Made by a program: the position numbers and the translations under genes
NCBI RefSeq assembly: GCF_902150065.1
Contig: NC_043981.1
Span: 11,916,501-11,980,500, forward strand
Length of the DNA stretch: 64,000 bases
Direction of reading: 5' to 3'
Source of the DNA: Myripristis murdjan
Taxonomy: Eukaryota > Chordata > Actinopteri > Holocentriformes > Holocentridae
Notes under the pieces: model-generated
What the model was told of the DNA's origin: nothing
Databases searched by the model: none
What the model saw: the letters and a program-made list of their open reading frames with translations, nothing else
In this document: positions 1-10,604 of the stretch, piece by piece
How positions within the stretch are numbered: the first letter of the stretch is position 1
Layout: each line of letters opens with the position of its first letter

Positions 1-2181
1 CACAATCAGAGCACAAAAGCACAAAAACAGGAAAACAACAGCAAAATGGAATATGAGTCGGTAAAAGAAAGCCTGAGACCCCGGGACACTGTAACCTGAT
101 GCTGCCTTTGTCTTAAAGGTACAAAGAGTACCGATGAAAATCTGAAACTCTGAAAATCTTCTTGAAAAAACATCCACACGAGGTAAACGACGCACAAAGT
201 AAAAGTTTGCCAACTTCACTAGTGCACTGTCCTCACACTCCCATTCTTCATACACCTTCTTTGTTTCTCATATGACCCAATTTATCTAGTTTATGACCCA
301 GTTCTCAGTTTCCCATTAAACGGTTATGAGCTGTGCTAGAGGTGAGGAGGGTTAACCTTAGGAGTTGTTTAGTCAGCACCTTTAAACCAATTTTCTCTCG
401 GCGCTTAGCCTACACTAAAGTACTTTTATTAAAGTAAAGCCCCATAAAAACAGAACACCATACTGCTGCAAAACCGATAGCATCACTATCCATAACTCAC
501 TTTTGCTTTTTTTTTTTAATCTAAAACAAATGGGATTTCCCCCAGAGTGAGGTTTATTGTAGATAAGCTTACATATTAACTGATATGGCAGTGAGAAGGT
601 CCTAGTGTTAATATAATGTTGTGTTACTGTGCCACATTATGTGTTGCCTGCCATGCTGTTATCTTCTTCCTCATTGCAAGTTGAATGCAGTCATCTTTGC
701 TTTTCATGTCAGTTTAATAGACCATCTCCCATTTTAACTAACCGTAACGTTTCAGTCTGTTAACACTGTTAACATTGTTGCTCCTTAGTAGGATACTATT
801 TCATACTACTAGAAAATCCACATACATAAAGCAAGAGGCTTGTGCATGGATTCCTTACATGCTGTGCACGTCACGTTTGTCATCGTTTTTTTTTTTTTAT
901 TTCAGCGATGCCATCCAATGTTTCACTCTGTAGTTCTTAATAAATTAATAATAAAATCATAACTAGAAACTTAAATTATCACCTAACATTTTATGATAAT
1001 ACTTCACATGACCCTGCGAAACTTGGTAGTAAGAGTACACCCACAAATATTTGTGTATTAATTGCTAGAATAAAAAAAAAAATACTTACCTGTTAGTTGC
1101 ATCAAGAAGCAATATAAGAATAAACAGAGCTCCACATTCTGTGATTTAACTCTGAGATATTGTCACCTCACATTTAATCACCTCCCTGAGTTCATTGATC
1201 ACACTAACAAGTCACATTCCCTCATGATGCAGTATTGGTTTGACGATTTTTTGCCACTTATTTCAAGCACTAGAAGAGATGCTATGTTGTGAATCAACGC
1301 CACTACAGACAAGGATGTGATTGCTAAAATGTTGGGCTACATCTTGTAGCTGCCAAAATGGTGACAGCACCTCATCAGTCTCTTCCAAGTTTATCTGTAG
1401 CTCAAACCTGCCAACACAAGCAGATCCTGTCCGTCCTGCCAGTTGTGAGGGCAGGGTTAAATAATCGGAGGGGCTTTTGGTCGCAGGTCACTCACATCCC
1501 AGTCTGTCGTGGTTGTTCAAGTCACTTCTCAGGCTTTTTTTGTTTTTGAACAGGCCCAAAACCACCTCACACCATCAAGTGCTTCTTAAAAAAAAAAAAA
1601 AAAAAAAAGACTTCCCAAAGAGCACTGTAATTAGCACTGTGTGTGTGTAAAAGACTGTAGTTTTGGCTGAATATCTGACTCTGAAATCTGCAGAGAGCAG
1701 TGATCTCTGTTCAGATCTCATGTAAGGATTCAGCTCATTATCTGTAGTCAGTATCACTTGTGTTTAGCCTTCTACATTTTGTTGTTGCGTAGATGTTAAA
1801 AGAGTTGATTTTCTTGTTCAGAAGTAGTTTACATTACTACTAAGTGCTTTCCCAGTAGTTTTGAATACATCATAGAATCTTGCTTTTTTTTAACCAAAGG
1901 TTAATGTAGATGCTTTTTTGCTTTTGTACTAATTCAAAAAGTAGCAATGTTTCTTTAAAGTAAACAAAACAAAACAATTTTTTGTTTATGTGCATGCCTA
2001 TTGTTTTGTATGTGGTATACTTGCATTCAGATTATTTTTGTTTTTGTTTTTTTCCTTCTCACCTATCCACAATGCAATGCTGTCCCCCATGACGCACCTC
2101 TGCTTGCTGTTACCTGTATGTTAATACGCTTGAATCCCATTGGCCCACTGCCATCATGTGCTCGCTGCCTGCTAATTAAAG
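1..2181 (+). other. mbnl2 intron (partial), no exon seen
   Basis: This is the intron that precedes the 54-nt exon; its donor is outside the window. I see no coding exon in it. It contains T- and A-rich runs, for example an A tract near 1589-1608, and no recognisable mobile element. The last 150 bases form the regulatory zone listed separately. Confidence 0.7.
2031..2181 (+). promoter_or_regulatory. AG-exclusion zone upstream of the mbnl2 54-nt exon
   Basis: Between the AG at 2029-2030 and the acceptor AG at 2180-2181 there is no AG dinucleotide for about 150 bases, although the stretch is not a simple pyrimidine run. Such zones mark a distant branch point. The last part is rich in YGCY-type motifs (around 2158-2172: TGCT, CGCT, TGCC, TGCT), the binding motif of MBNL itself. 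MBNL1 is known to repress its own 54-nt exon through the preceding ultraconserved intron segment with a distant branch point; the same arrangement here is inferred. A TGCATG (RBFOX-type) motif follows the exon at 2262-2267. Confidence 0.7.
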
Positions 2182-2235
2182 ACTCAGTCGACTGCCAAAG
2201 CAATGAAGCGACCCCTCGAGGCAACTGTAGACCTG
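2182..2235 (+). CDS. mbnl2: mbnl2 alternative 54-nt exon (nuclear-localisation module)
   Basis: Exactly 54 nt and 18 codons, reading [18 protein letters not shown], flanked by AG and GT. The KRPLEAT segment is the known MBNL nuclear-localisation module. Inclusion favours the nucleus and is autoregulated in vertebrates. Length and phase (0/0) let it be skipped without a frame change. This exon is too short to be found by ORF length; it was recognised by its peptide. Confidence 0.95.
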
Positions 2236-5200
2236 GTACTTTGACCTTTCACCTTTTGCTTTGCATGTAGCTTCTTTAATTGTACTGTAGCCACTCACAA
2301 AATTTAAGTTGGCTCTTTTGTTTTGTGAAACCCTGTAAGACACTGTAAAATATCTTCTACACCATTTATAATCACCAGTTATGGATATTAGTCTACTGTA
2401 CAGTGATTTAATTAACAACTACAACGTAATGTTAAATTAACTCCAGCTATCACACTATTTTCCTAAATGTATTGTTGATGATTGCCTTGCTATGGTGTAG
2501 TTTCTCATTGTCCTTGTGATAGTTACAGTAAGTTGCCATTTTTTACCTTGTTGTGCTGTGCATAGTCAAGTAACAGATTTTTAAAAGTGTCACTGTTAGC
2601 TTGAGTCATGTACAGTTAAAATCTCCTCTCCCTGTGTTGTGTGTGTCTGCCCGGCCAGGCGTTCCCCCACGGCGTCCTCCAGCCCCTACCAAAGAGACCA
2701 GCACTTGAGAAGAGCAACGGGGCGAGTTCCCTGTTCAACCCCAGTGTTTTGCACTATCAGCAGGCTCTGGCCAACGCACAGCTCCAGCAGCCCGCTTTCT
2801 TTCCCACAGGTAAGGACATGCACCCAGTATACATGGCACACACCTGCAGACACATAGGCACACTTGTATGCACACATGCACAGACACATAACACGCACAA
2901 ACACACTGAATGTGCTCAGCCTAACCGCCTGTTCCCACAAATTAATCTCAGGAAAGTATGCGGAGGGGTATTTGGAGTTTCTCATCCCTATGTGAGAGAA
3001 CCTCTCGCGAATTGTTTTTAGTTTATGGGTCGAATCTATTTTTTTCCCAGTGCCCTATCTTTTCCTCCGAGAGGAAATTAATTTGAGTAACGCACAGAGG
3101 GAGCTCTGTTGTGATCGTGCGTGATAATGTTTCAGCTATTCAGCATGCCACCCCTAAACTTTGATCTAGCGCCTGCCTATGTAAACATATAATTGCTGCC
3201 AGGTGGAAGGCCAGCGTCGAGGGACAAATGAGCTTTGATCAGAGGGATTAAAGACGATAGTTTTTGGCTGATATAGTGTCACCTCAGTATGATACACCTG
3301 GAGTTCACCCAAGAATAAAAGGAAAAAGGCAGATTGTGTGCAACAGAAAGTCAAGAAGCACTCTAATCCTTTGGAGGAAATAATGGCTCATTTTGTGAGC
3401 AAAGTCAGCCTTTTAATCTCTCTTGACAGGCACATATATTGGAAAAAAATTCCAATTTAAAAATGTGAATTTGCTCCAATTTTTCCCAGATTAATTCAGG
3501 TCCACCCCCCAAACAAAACGCTCTCGCTGTCTATTTCACGCATACAGACTAACAGTGGCTTAGGCCCCCTCGGGTTAGCTACTAAATGAGTTAACTGCAG
3601 CTAATGCATTAGCCTCTGGCCATGTTGAGTCACGAGGATGAGGCTCCAATCTCTCACTCCCTCATCTCTCTACTTCCTCTTTTCCTCTCTCTGTGGTGTT
3701 TGATGCCTGACAGCCCCTCCAGGTCCTCCGCTCATTCCTCCCTCCACCCGTCCCTCCCTCTCTCTGTGTGGGAAGCAGCCCTAGGTCAAAGTCGTGTTTG
3801 CAAATAATTTCCTTGTGCTTGTTTTAATGTGCTTGAGGTGCCAGATGGGTGGGATTTCCCCCTGCACATAAAAAGTTAGCACCAAAAATGTTAGGCAATC
3901 TCATGAGAGTGTGGGACGAAGGGCAGCTTACCTGTTTTGATTCTTTTTTGGATGCAGTAAACCCCACCCATCTGTGTTTCTAACCAAGGTAAAAACAAAT
4001 GCCGTGAACCATTTGTGAATATTATTCGGCCCAGATCAGGTGGGAAGCCTGTGCAGATTGTTGTGCTGACATTGCATGATGCTGCTGTTTGGCTCTATAA
4101 CCTCTTCAACTTACAGCCTCTAACTTCTGCCACGTCTGTTACACTCCCCACTTAGCCTTCTCTATTTCTGGAAATGACTCATTTACAATAGACATGACTG
4201 TTCTGTACAATCAAAATCCATGTATTGCTCAAGATCAGTTGTATATTTTCTTATCCATATACACAAATGTACTACTTGTAGCCATCTAAGTGCAGGTTGT
4301 CTCATGGCCTCGGAGACCTGGAAAAACTATAGGAAATAAATTTGTGTTTTTCCAGGCCTGGAAATGTTATGAAAGTGATACATGTACAAATTTTTGAGAT
4401 GCGTTCAGAATCTTTGCCTCTTTTTTTTTTTTTTTTTTTTTTAAACCAGTTAAGTGTTAAAAGTTGAGTTTGGCTGCTAGTGGATCAGGCCACATTTGAA
4501 AGAAAATATATGCAGTGGAATTTGCAAAATGTGAGTGAACCGTGAAATGGCTAATGATAAAGCATACAGAAGCCTAGTGATTGATTATACATCATTTCTT
4601 TATGTATCTCTGACCAATAGCCAGCAAACTTGAGTTGCACCTGGTCTCAAATTTAATACCTCGGTTTCCTCCGTGTTTGATTTGGCTGCTGTGAAAAACA
4701 ACATTGTACCACTAATACTGTGCAAAAGTCCTCTGCTGACGTTCCAGTGGCTGACCGCATGGCTGTAACAGTAGCAGCTAAGCTTGTGAACCTTTTCAAC
4801 AGAGCATGTTGGTTTTAACAGTGAATTCTCCGGCTTTTTTGTCTTGTCTAACCTTGTTGTTCTCCTCCCTCTCAATTAACCCATCTCTTTCTCTCTCCCT
4901 CTCTCCCTGTCTCTCTCTCCACTGCATGGCCACACAGGGTCAGTCTTGTGCATGACACCTGCTAGCAGTCTTGGTAGGTCCTGACCTTCCCTTGTTCTCT
5001 CACACACTCTTTGATATAGACGGGGCGGGGGGTTTGGTGTGGGATGAGTGGGCAACATCCGCAGCCCTTGCAGGTGACACAAAAGGTCATCGCTTGCTTG
5101 AATCTGTGATGAAAAGGTTTAAAAATGTGCTTTGAGAAATTCAGTTTTCCAAATTTGTCCATTTCTGTCCAGTTAAGCTGACACTGATATGAATCACGGC

Positions 5201-6084
5201 TACATTTCATGTCCATTTTGTATCACCTGAAAGAGTTGACCTTCAGTTGGGCCCTGATTCTTGTTTCCCTGTTTACCTTTTTTTCCTTGCTACTTGGCAG
5301 TGTTTTAATGATTAAAATGTGATCAGTGTGGTCAGAATACTGCAGACTGTACTCCTGAGTTTATCTGTCCTTCAGCTATAGGCTAGATATTGTCTGTTTG
5401 CTATGCTGTGTTGATCAGGAAATTAAAATCAGTTTCCCAGAGAAATAATTCGAACCACCTTGCTAGAGCATTTGTCTCTGCTAACCAAGGGATGGGAATG
5501 GCTAAATCACTGCCAGGTAATCTGCAGGTGTTGCACTAATCCACCGCAGAAATGCTGAATAGAAGTAAATTTAAAGTGCACGAAGTCAACTCTGTTGTCT
5601 CAGCTCGACAGAGTTGCATATTTTTAGCACACACAATAAAAGAGCTGCCTGTCACATATGTTTTCGCTGTCTTCCTACTGACTCGCTGGCTAGACTACAG
5701 TAGATAGATTTCAATTGGAAGCCAGCAAAAATGTCAGAATTCCCATCCCCGCTGTCCAAAATTTCATCGATTCATTAAAATCGGTATCTTGCACCCCTGA
5801 ACTTCTCTGGGAAAAACAGCAAACTGATTTTCCATCAAAATTTCCTTACTTGTGATTGTAATCAGCTTCTCTCCTCTTTGTTTTTTGTTATTTTTTTCTC
5901 CCATGCTCTCTTCTTCTTTCTGTCTTTCTCTCTTCCTTCCTTCCTTTCTTTCTTTCTTTCCTTTTCTTTCTTTCTTTCTTTCTTTCTTTCTATTTCTTTC
6001 TTCCTTCCTCGCTTTGCATTGTGAATGGTTGCATGCCATCTGCCGGTGTAACCCTAACGATGGCTTGCTGGCTCTCTGTAACAT

Positions 6085-6115
<31 letters not shown>

Positions 6116-9100
6116 CTACAACAACAACAACAACAACAACTACAAATGATACCGTCGAAAAACACACACACCACAACTGTTGCCATGGTTATCATAATGC
6201 TCCACCTACCTGTCCATTGCTTCCACCTCCCCCACCTCCTCCTCCTCCTCCCTCTTCCCTTTCCCCCACCTCCCCTCTCCCACCCTCCAAAAAAAAAAAA
6301 AGTCCCAATGATGTACAGTGCTACGCCTGCTACTGTCTCTGCAGCAACAACTCCTGCCACAAGTGTCCCCTACGCAGCAACAGCACCAGCCAATCAGGTT
6401 TGCTCCTTTTAAAGCTTTCTTTCATCAGTCCCTGGAGCTCTGAATAAGTGCTGCCTTAATAGTGAGCTGCGATAACCTGCAGCTGAGCTTTAGCCCACGC
6501 CCAGCCCTCCGCATCCATCCGCCTGCACTGGGCGAGCTCGCACCGGCACCGACGCCTGTGAGTGGGTGCTTCCCCTGGAATTTAAAGCAGAGCGGGTGCT
6601 ACCGGAGCGAGCCGGCGCCAGCACAGCGTTTGCATCCTCCTCCTTGTCAGAACGCCATATGTTTTATGTCAGTCACTCCAACAAGCACTTCTTCAGAGCT
6701 CTCACATTTGCAAAGTAGTAGTTGTGTTGTGTTGCATTACTTCCTGGTTTTATTTTGCATGTTCTGTTTTTTTTTTTTTTTTTAAGTTTTATTTTCCTGT
6801 TTTTTCCACTCTCTCGTTGTTGTCAAATAAGCCTCTCCATCTGCAGCAGGGGTGTCATCTGTATTGCTTGTGTGCTGTGCAAACACACACATTCACATGC
6901 AAAAAAAAGCAAATACACATATACACACACACACACACACATACATATCAGACGGTTATTGCAGCTCCAGCTGGTGTGCCGCAGATCTCCCAGGTGCCAT
7001 GCTGGATCCGGTCCTGTACTCACTCCTCCCAGTTTCACCTTTTCGCCTCGTCCTGGTCGTGGGATAAACGGGGAAATAAATCACGTGAGGAAACGGTTTC
7101 TGTGCTGCACTCGTGAAGCAGGAAAAGTGACCGCAGATGCTGTCTAAAAATGGCCTCTGGTAGCCTGCTCTCCCGTTGCTGTGTGTCAGCAGGAGCCGGG
7201 GAAAGAGCGGCGTGCTTGAATGCCAGAGTGACGCATGTGTGCCCCATTTTAAACATGGAAATTTCAGCACAATGCCGGCACTCTGGCCACACGCAGCTGG
7301 CAATCATTTTCTTTGCAGTTCTTCACAGAGGGGCCTCCAGGGCTTTGATGTACACACAGATGAACAGATTACGGGTGCAGTGTCTATGCACAGGTGAAAA
7401 CATCATTTGGCCAAAAGCCCATAATTTTCAGAACCAGCCAGTTCAAAATTGCCCACAAAAGCTAGAAATTGAATGGTTGTGCATGGGTGTGCAGAAATTG
7501 TTTGGATACGGCAAGAGATTGAAGGAACTTGAATAGAAAAACAAAAGTCTGTTCTGAATAAAATGCATTGTTTTGTTTGTTATGTGCTCATTTGAGGGTT
7601 GGGAGTGTCCTCTCATGGTATGAACGCACTAGGGTTGGGGTTGGCAGTTTTAGGAGGCGGATCGCCTTCACAAGGTTCAAATATTCTGTATTTAATGGAA
7701 ATAATTGCTAATAGATAGCATGTGCATTTTAAAATTTGAATTTGTAAAGTTGCGAGTGAGCTGACCCGGGCCTTGAAGTGCACTTCAGACTGTCTGTCGG
7801 TGCCAGGTTGCCCTTCACCTCCACTTTCTCAGATGTGAAAGCGTTTCCTCGAGAACTCCCCTTTCATCATCGCCAAAGGCAGCAGCCAGATACGTTGTGC
7901 TTTATTGCCCCTCGTGGGCCACCGTTATGTTCACTTCCTGTGAGTCACTGTCTCTTCCTGTAATTGGCATGCAGCAGCAGTAGCAGCAGGAAGCAGAGCT
8001 GCTCTTTAAAAATGCATGTGGGACAAGGAGCCAGAGAAACACTGACGTCAGCCCCTCGCTCTGTCTGTCTCCATCTGCCCCCCCACCTCCGTCTGCGCTC
8101 TCTCTCTCTCTCTCTCCCTCTCTCCCTCTCTCTGGCTAAAGATCCTTCCTGCTAGGACACAGCAGACGCCTTAAATGACCAGCTGTAGTGCATACAGGAC
8201 ACGGCCCTTCGACTCCAGACCAGCTCCTTGCTCCACCCAGTCTGTTTAGCTGGTTAGCATCAGCCGTTAGCATCTGTCTGTCACCCTGGCTCTACTAAAA
8301 CAAATTCATGTTTCAGTGGATTTTTAGTGTCACAAGGTCTAAATGCTGCTTCAGAAGTCCTCCAGCCCTACAAATAAAAGAAAAAAATAAAACTTGGGGC
8401 AGAAAAGCACAGAGGGACAGGATGTTTCAGACACATTAAGCGGGCCAATAAGGTTATATTCTGCATAATTAGAGTCCATGACCTTCTGCTCAGCCCGGTC
8501 TGTCATTCTGACATTACAGGGAGTAACCAATCATGTTGTTCCATGCCCCAAGTCATATTAACCAAGCTAACAGTGTTAGCTTCTCTGACAACGTCATGGC
8601 TCCTGACAGAGAGATTGTTACATTATAGTGCCCTCTACTGTCTGAATATGGAAGTGCAAGGCATACACGCCACCATCTCCACCCGTTCATGTGAAGTGTA
8701 TGTATTGTTGGTTACATGTTATCTGATTTGTCGGGGAACTGATATGTGTTTGAAACTGACTACAGTAAGACTTTATCATGTTGAGCAGGGATACTGCCTT
8801 TTGAACTTGAAGACCCTGGGTTCTAGATCCAGTGTCAACCAGCTGCTGCCCTGCTGAAGTGTCTTTGAGCAAGACGCTTTGAGCAAGTCGAAGATCAGGG
8901 GTTGTGGACTGGGTTCCATCTGTTCATCTGTCTCGTGTGACTTCTGAGCCTCTGTTGGGCAGTTTTGGGTGAAACTTTGAGGAATGATGGATTTTGACAC
9001 CAGGATCCGGCATTTTAAATATGAACCCGATTGAACCACCAGCACACTGAATATCTCGGACACTGCTGAGTCAACTTTGATGAACCCTTTGATAATGATG

Positions 9101-10494
9101 CGTTTTTTCTTTAAAATCCAGTGTGTAGAAAGTGAACTTCATCGGCCTCCCACAGCTCAAGTTTGAAGTAGCAGTGTCTCAAAAACCCCACATGACACAC
9201 ACAAAAAAACAGCTATAAACAAAATGTATTACATGTAGGTCAACTTGCACCAGGCATTTTGGACATCATTACTATTAACACACAGAGTAATACAAATTCA
9301 GTGCGTTCAAAATCACAACCCGATGACTAACCACTAAAAAAAAATCTACAATTTGTCAAACCTCCACCATTACCCAGCACACTTAGAGCCAGCCACATCA
9401 TCAGTATCTGCCATCTCACTGTTGCTGTCCTCCTAACTCGTCTCAGGGCTGCCTTTTCTTGCATGTATGTGTCACTGGAAAATGCTGCTGGTATTAATGC
9501 ACCAGATCCTGGACAAATAGTACTTGCAAATAATTCTTAGCACTTGTTTATATCTATTTGTACCACCAGATGGGTGGGGTGTGCTGCATTATCTGACAAA
9601 TCCCACCCATCTGGCACCCATAAATCCGAAACCAAACCATGATAAATGTATTTGCAAATCATATTTCTCCTATATCTGCACTGCACTGCACTACGGAGCT
9701 GGCTTTTGTCTGAGCCCATGCACATCACACGCTCTCCAACTGTGGTGACCTTCTGTGATGTGCGATGCGACCAGTGGCTTCTGTCCTTTGCCGGCATTGG
9801 TCATTAACAAGCACCATGCTGTTTTGTTCTGCGGTGGCTTGCTGCCAGTGGCAACATCGTGATGGCAGCCAGCAGCTCCTCTACCTGTCTTACCCCCCTG
9901 TAGAGACTCATCTCTCTCTCTGTCTGTCTATCTCTCCCTCTCTCTCTCTTCCTCCCTCACGGCAGATTAGTCTTTATCTTCTGAAAAGAGAAGACATGCA
10001 GAGGTGACCAGACCGGGGTCAAATGCTATTTGCAAATAATTGTGAGCGTTTGCCATCAGACAGGTGGGGCTTACCGCATCTGAACAGCTCTGATAGTCAC
10101 AGAAACGTTCATGTGCCATCCTGTGTGGTAACCCCCCACCAATCGGGTGCCTGAAAGAAACCCCAAAGAGTTTGCAAATACTGCTTGACCCAGGTTTGAC
10201 GCATTGAAGCAATATACAGTTCATGTACCTGTTGGTTAGCTTCAATATCGCGTTAGCCCATCGTTTCTTTTGGTTTGTTACATTTGATTGAAATGCACCA
10301 TCACAAGAGTGTGTATCAAACCATGGCAATGCACATTTTTACATTACATTACACACACTTTTGTTCAGTATGGCTTTTTAGTGAATTAAGGGATGTTTCT
10401 CTTCGACTGCTGAGCTAAAATGATCTCCCGTTGTGTTTTCCCTCTTTTCCTCTTTCTCTTTTTTCTCTCGCTCCTCCAGATCATCCTGAAGTAA
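2182..10494 (+). CDS. mbnl2: mbnl2, muscleblind-like splicing regulator 2 (3' half, partial)
   Basis: MBNL proteins bind YGCY RNA motifs through CCCH zinc fingers and control alternative splicing and mRNA localisation. The window holds only the C-terminal part; the zinc-finger exons lie upstream of base 1. Coding exons seen: 2182-2235 (54 nt), 2659-2809 (151 nt), 4938-4973 (36 nt), 6303-6397 (95 nt) and 10480-10494 plus 3'UTR. All have AG acceptors and GT donors, and phases agree (0, 0 to 1, 1, 1, 0). With all exons in, they give 116 codons and a stop. Diagnostic peptides are [68 protein letters not shown] and the end ANQIILK. The ending IILK and the DLAF join match remembered MBNL2 rather than MBNL1. 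The neighbour rap2a is also the human neighbour. Identity is near certain; which isoforms are made is not visible. Confidence 0.96.
2659..2809 (+). CDS. mbnl2: mbnl2 151-nt coding exon
   Basis: The acceptor is CCGGCCAG and the donor GTAAGG. It reads from [14 protein letters not shown] to QQPAFFPT and ends with one base of the next codon. It encodes the proline- and glutamine-containing linker after the second zinc-finger pair. [13 protein letters not shown] is the most conserved part in the family. Confidence 0.95.
3784..4032. mobile_element. fold-back MITE, 'GATGGGTGGG' family, copy 1
   Basis: The left end GGTCAAAGTCGTGTTTGCAA and the right end, read in reverse complement (GGGCCGAATAATATTCACAA), resemble each other. 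Inside, CCAGATGGGTGGG at about 3842 is mirrored by CCCCACCCATCTG at about 3963. It matches copies 2 and 3 in the same gene. No transposase is present. It is in the intron between the 151-nt and 36-nt exons. Confidence 0.55.
4938..4973 (+). CDS. mbnl2: mbnl2 alternative 36-nt exon
   Basis: A 36-nt micro-exon between CACACAG and GTAGGT. Read in phase 1 it gives [12 protein letters not shown], matching the family peptide [11 protein letters not shown]. The length is a multiple of three, so skipping leaves the frame open. Its inclusion is known to be variable in mammalian MBNL genes. Confidence 0.93.
5916..6290. repeat. compound microsatellite (TTTC/CTT, CAA/CCA, CCT)
   Basis: A run of pyrimidine tetranucleotides (5916-6010), then ACC/CAA triplets (about 6084-6143), then CCT-rich sequence leading to the acceptor of the 95-nt exon. 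Long open frames on both strands here are produced by the repeats and are not genes. Confidence 0.9.
6303..6397 (+). CDS. mbnl2: mbnl2 alternative 95-nt exon
   Basis: Entered in phase 1, it reads [16 protein letters not shown] and on to AATAPANQ (32 codons with the borrowed base), then donor GTTTGC. The length of 95 is not a multiple of three, so skipping shifts the frame of the last exon. The acceptor is odd: a strong CCT-rich pyrimidine tract (about 6226-6288) is separated from the AG by a run of about 13 adenines. Confidence 0.93.
8775..8890 (+). repeat. SINE-like fragment
   Basis: It contains AAGACCCTGGGTTCTAGATC, a B-box-like GGTTC context, and CTGAAGTGTCTTTGAGCAAG, the 'tgtccttgagcaag' motif common in fish tRNA-derived SINEs. 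No clear target duplication was seen. Confidence 0.45.
9511..9670. mobile_element. fold-back MITE, 'GATGGGTGGG' family, copy 2
   Basis: Left terminal stretch GGACAAATAGTACTTGCAAA; the right end in reverse complement begins GGAGAAATATGATTTGCAAA. The inner mirrored pair CCAGATGGGTGGGG (9568) and CCCACCCATCTGG (9602) makes it a hairpin. It is in the last mbnl2 intron. Confidence 0.6.
10015..10201. mobile_element. fold-back MITE, 'GATGGGTGGG' family, copy 3
   Basis: Left end GGGGTCAAATGCTATTTGCA; right end in reverse complement GGGTCAAGCAGTATTTGCAA. These terminal inverted repeats are the clearest of the three copies. The core has CAGGTGGGGCTTACCGCATC and a mirrored CCCCCCACCAATCGGGTGCC. It lies about 280 bases before the last mbnl2 exon. 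Confidence 0.6.
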
Positions 10495-10604
10495 GCATCG
10501 GGAAGGGAACGGAGTGTCATGAAGCTGCACTAGGAAACCCAAAACAGCCCCTCTGTAAATACTACCTTACCTCTCCCATAGAGGTCCAGCAACCTGCATG
10601 CTAA
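10480..10604 (+). CDS. mbnl2: mbnl2 terminal exon, two possible reading frames
   Basis: After the 95-nt exon the frame gives IILK and a stop at 10492-10494. If the 95-nt exon is skipped, the leftover G joins ATC and a different frame stays open for 41 codons, starting [13 protein letters not shown] and ending EVQQPAC, with stop TAA at 10602-10604. Frame-changing use of this exon is known in mammalian MBNL genes; use of both frames here is inferred from the open frame. Confidence 0.8.

Noticed and set aside
5764-6412. Long open frames on both strands
   Set aside because: They are made by TTTC, CAA and CCT repeats; the peptides are low complexity and the region is an mbnl2 intron up to 6302.
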